This document shows positions 61,946 to 64,000 of a stretch of 64,000 bases of DNA, piece by piece (the stretch's first letter is position 1; each line of letters begins with the position of its first letter). Below the pieces are notes generated by a model, which did no database searches, was not told the DNA's origin, and was given only the letters and a program-made list of their open reading frames with translations. The translations under genes were made by a program, and so were the position numbers. Source of the DNA: Demequina phytophila (lineage in GTDB: Bacteria; Actinomycetota; Actinomycetes; Actinomycetales; Demequinaceae); assembly GCF_000971135.1 (NCBI RefSeq), contig NZ_BBLW01000001.1, positions 186,001 through 250,000 on the forward strand, read 5' to 3'.

Positions 61946-63463
61946 CTACTCCTCGTCCTCGTCGGGCTGCGCGACCAGGGCGAGCAGGGAGTCCGCGGTG
62001 AGCTCGACCGCGGCGGCGATCCGCACCACGCGGCCGTCGCGCACCACCGCGACGCGGTCGCCCACGCGCAGCACCTCCTCGAGCTCCGCAGAGATGAACA
62101 CCACCGACATCCCGTTGTCGGCGAGCTCGCCCACCAGGTTCTGGATCTCGACCTTGGCGCCCACGTCGATGCCGCGCGTGGGCTCGTCGAGCACCAGGAC
62201 GCGCGGCGACAGGGCGAGCAGCCGCGCGAGCAGCACCTTCTGCTGGTTGCCGCCCGACAGCGTGCCGGCGGGACGGTCGAGGTCCGGCGGGCGGATGTCG
62301 AGCGCCTCGACCCAGCTCGCGGCCAGCTCGCGGCGCCGCGCCGCCGGGATCTGACGGAGGACGCCGCGCTCGGACTGCAGCGCGAGGGTGATGTTGTCGA
62401 GCACGGACAGCTCGGCGACGATCCCGTCCCGGCGCCGGTCCTCGGATGAGTAGACCACGCCGAGCGACATGGCCCGGCGGGGCGAGTCCAGGCGCACGGG
62501 CCGGCTCTCGATGCGGATCACGCCGGACTCGAGGCGGTTCACCCCGGTGAGCGCGCGGGCGAGCGACGTGCGACCCGACCCGAGCAGCCCGGCGACCCCC
62601 AGCACCTCGCCCTCCCCCAGGTCGACGTCGGCCTCCGTGATCCCCCGCGCCGAGGACACCCCGCGAGCACGCAGGACCACGGCCGCGTCGGGCTCGTCGT
62701 CGGCGAGGCGGTCGCGCGACTTCAGCTCGGAGGCGCCGCGGCCGAGCATCTTCTGGACCAGGTCGATCCGCAGCAGCTCGCGCGTGAGGTACTCCCCCAC
62801 GAGCTCGCCGTCGCGGAGGACCGTGACGCGGTCGCAGATCTCGTAGACCTGGTCCAGGAAGTGCGACACGAAGAGGATCGCGACACCGCGGGTCTTGAGC
62901 TCCCGGATGATGCGGAACAGCTCCGCCACCTCATCGAGGTCGAGGCTCGAGGTGGGTTCGTCGAGCACCAGCACCCGGACGTCCGCGGAGATCGCGCGGG
63001 CGATCGCGACGAGCTGCTGGACCGCGAGCGAGTGCGTGCCGAGCGTGGACGCCGGGTCCAGGTCGAGCCCCAGGTCGAGCAGGATCTCGTGGGCGCGGGT
63101 GTTCATCGCGCGCGCGCTGATCACGCCGCCGCGGCGTGGCTCGCGCCCCAGGCAGATGTTCTCCGCGACCGACAGGTTGGGAAGGAGCTCGATCTCCTGG
63201 TAGACCGTGCCGATACCGGCCGCCTGTGCCGCGTGCGGGTCGCGGAACGTCACCGTCTCGCCGGCGAGCACGAGGACACCCTCGTCGAGCGCGAGCGCAC
63301 CCGTGATCGCCTTGATCAGCGTGGACTTGCCGGCACCGTTCTCGCCCATGAGCGAGTGCACCTCGCCTGGAAACAGCCGGAAGTCGACGTCACGCAGCGC
63401 CGCGTCGGCACCGAATCGCACCGTCGCGCCGGTGACCTCGAGCACAGGCCGCACCTCGTCCAC
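61946..63463 (-). CDS. Sugar ABC importer ATPase, duplicated
   Basis: A 505-residue ATPase with two halves, the layout of MglA/RbsA/YtfR for pentoses, galactose or galactofuranose. N-half Walker A GENGAGKST and VLVLDEPTSSLD; the C-half signature is LSGGNQQKVLLARLL with VLVLDEPTRGIDVGAK. The second half has a degenerate Walker A (GLLGSGRTS), as is normal. It lies between a permease and LacI on the minus strand. Confidence 0.94.
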   Translation of the reverse strand: MDEVRPVLEVTGATVRFGADAALRDVDFRLFPGEVHSLMGENGAGKSTLIKAITGALALDEGVLVLAGETVTFRDPHAAQAAGIGTVYQEIELLPNLSVAENICLGREPRRGGVISARAMNTRAHEILLDLGLDLDPASTLGTHSLAVQQLVAIARAISADVRVLVLDEPTSSLDLDEVAELFRIIRELKTRGVAILFVSHFLDQVYEICDRVTVLRDGELVGEYLTRELLRIDLVQKMLGRGASELKSRDRLADDEPDAAVVLRARGVSSARGITEADVDLGEGEVLGVAGLLGSGRTSLARALTGVNRLESGVIRIESRPVRLDSPRRAMSLGVVYSSEDRRRDGIVAELSVLDNITLALQSERGVLRQIPAARRRELAASWVEALDIRPPDLDRPAGTLSGGNQQKVLLARLLALSPRVLVLDEPTRGIDVGAKVEIQNLVGELADNGMSVVFISAELEEVLRVGDRVAVVRDGRVVRIAAAVELTADSLLALVAQPDEDEE

Positions 63464-63518
63464 GCGCCCATTATCGGGGCGAGGACGAGGTGCGGCGGTC
63501 GACGCGGCTGGCAGACCG

Positions 63519-64000
63519 CTAACGACGACCCTCGGCGCGGGCCACGATCGCGCGCTGGACCACGATGAACAGCAGCAGGAGCGCGCCCACGATGATCTGC
63601 ATCCACGCCTGCTCGGCGCCCATGAAGTTGATGATCGTCTTGATGGTGCCGTACACGAACACGCCGATCATCGACCCGAGCACGTAGCCGCGCCCACCCG
63701 TCAGCAGCGTTCCGCCGATGACCACAGCGGCGATCGCGTCGAGCTCCGTGCCGATCCCGTTGCGGGGGTACGAGGAGTTGGCGTACGCGGTCAGCAGCAG
63801 CCCCGCGAGGCCCGCGCACGTGCCCGAGATCACGTAGGCGCCCACCTTCGCGCGTCCCACCTTGAGACCCATGAGGCGCGCCGACTGCTCGGACCCGCCG
63901 ATCGCGTAGATGGTCCGGCCGAACCGGGTGAGGTGCAGCACGAACGCCGCGATCGCCACCGTCGCCAGCGCGATGATCCCGGTCGGTGTGACGACCCAGT
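63519..64000 (-). CDS. Sugar ABC permease (YjfF/RbsC type), N-terminus outside window
   Basis: The last 160 codons or so are present and remain open to the window edge. IYAIGGSEQSARLMGLKVGRAKVGAYVISG is the coupling loop region (AARLMGI-type) of RbsC-like permeases, with YPRNGIGTELDAIAAVVIGGTLLTGGRG typical of the YtfT/YjfF/MglC group. It precedes the ATPase by 55 bases. Further transport genes, including a binding protein, are expected beyond 64000. Confidence 0.9.
   Translation of the reverse strand, partial: WVVTPTGIIALATVAIAAFVLHLTRFGRTIYAIGGSEQSARLMGLKVGRAKVGAYVISGTCAGLAGLLLTAYANSSYPRNGIGTELDAIAAVVIGGTLLTGGRGYVLGSMIGVFVYGTIKTIINFMGAEQAWMQIIVGALLLLFIVVQRAIVARAEGRR

Overview
The window is very GC-rich, with strong G/C preference at third codon positions, -10 boxes of the form TANNNT, many start codons sitting 6-7 bases after a -10 box (leaderless transcripts), and actinobacterial families (Eis-type acetyltransferase, GlbO, DUF3558 lipoprotein, aminotransferase-phosphotransferase fusion). 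It looks like a chromosomal segment of an actinomycete, probably in the Micrococcales (Cellulomonas/Demequina-like); the rank is inferred, not proven. The order rpiB, pepN, glbO, thioesterase, ettA, SSB-like recalls a conserved actinobacterial neighbourhood also known around M. tuberculosis Rv2465c-Rv2478c. I see no phage, plasmid, CRISPR array, rRNA or intact transposase.

Layout. 0-10.7 kb: NYN protein (cut by the window edge), GNAT, small membrane proteins, DoxX under a palindromic operator, tRNA-Pro and tRNA-Gly, a three-part phosphotransferase/aminotransferase fusion, an aldo/keto reductase and two SRPBCC proteins. 10.7-12.7 kb: cysteine synthesis (cysK, cysE) preceded by a 33-residue leader peptide with nine Cys. 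12.7-17.9 kb: aldo/keto reductase, DHA2 drug exporter with divergent TetR, a DUF2871 membrane protein with a related operator, Dps and a CoA-binding protein. 17.9-31.2 kb: Eis-like acetyltransferase, RpiB, SnoaL-like protein, M13 peptidase, GH13 glucosidase, ABC exporter, TrmL, MarR divergent from a ClC channel, lipoprotein, MFS exporter. 31.2-34.1 kb: methionine importer metNIQ preceded by a leaderless mini-gene ending in alternating Met and Cys. 34.2-44.3 kb: two tandem M1 aminopeptidases, MalQ, and the overlapping mscS-glbO-tesB operon. 44.3-47.9 kb: a glycine betaine/proline-type importer (proV, proW, proX) behind a 5' leader of about 200 bases full of hairpins. 48-54.4 kb: thioesterase, EttA, SSB-like protein, two tandem GTPases, tRNA-Arg. 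54.6-64 kb: pntA-pntB transhydrogenase, membrane protein/TetR pair with twin operators, second TetR, Old Yellow Enzyme, and a sugar ABC transporter with LacI running off the end.

The most unusual content is between the genes. (1) Two sulfur-amino-acid leader peptides precede cysK-cysE and metNIQ, suggesting linked attenuation-type control of cysteine synthesis and methionine uptake. (2) A short palindromic motif, GGGACGATGC and its complement, recurs about 20 times as a 10-mer and about 31 times as the 9-mer GGACGATGC (hand counts), often as perfect hairpins between genes and sometimes in frame within linkers or protein tails. (3) A separate 67-bp element occurs four times, in two inverted pairs. 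(4) An 85-bp double-hairpin element occurs twice, and a 51-bp element twice. (5) The proVWX leader matches no riboswitch class I recognise.
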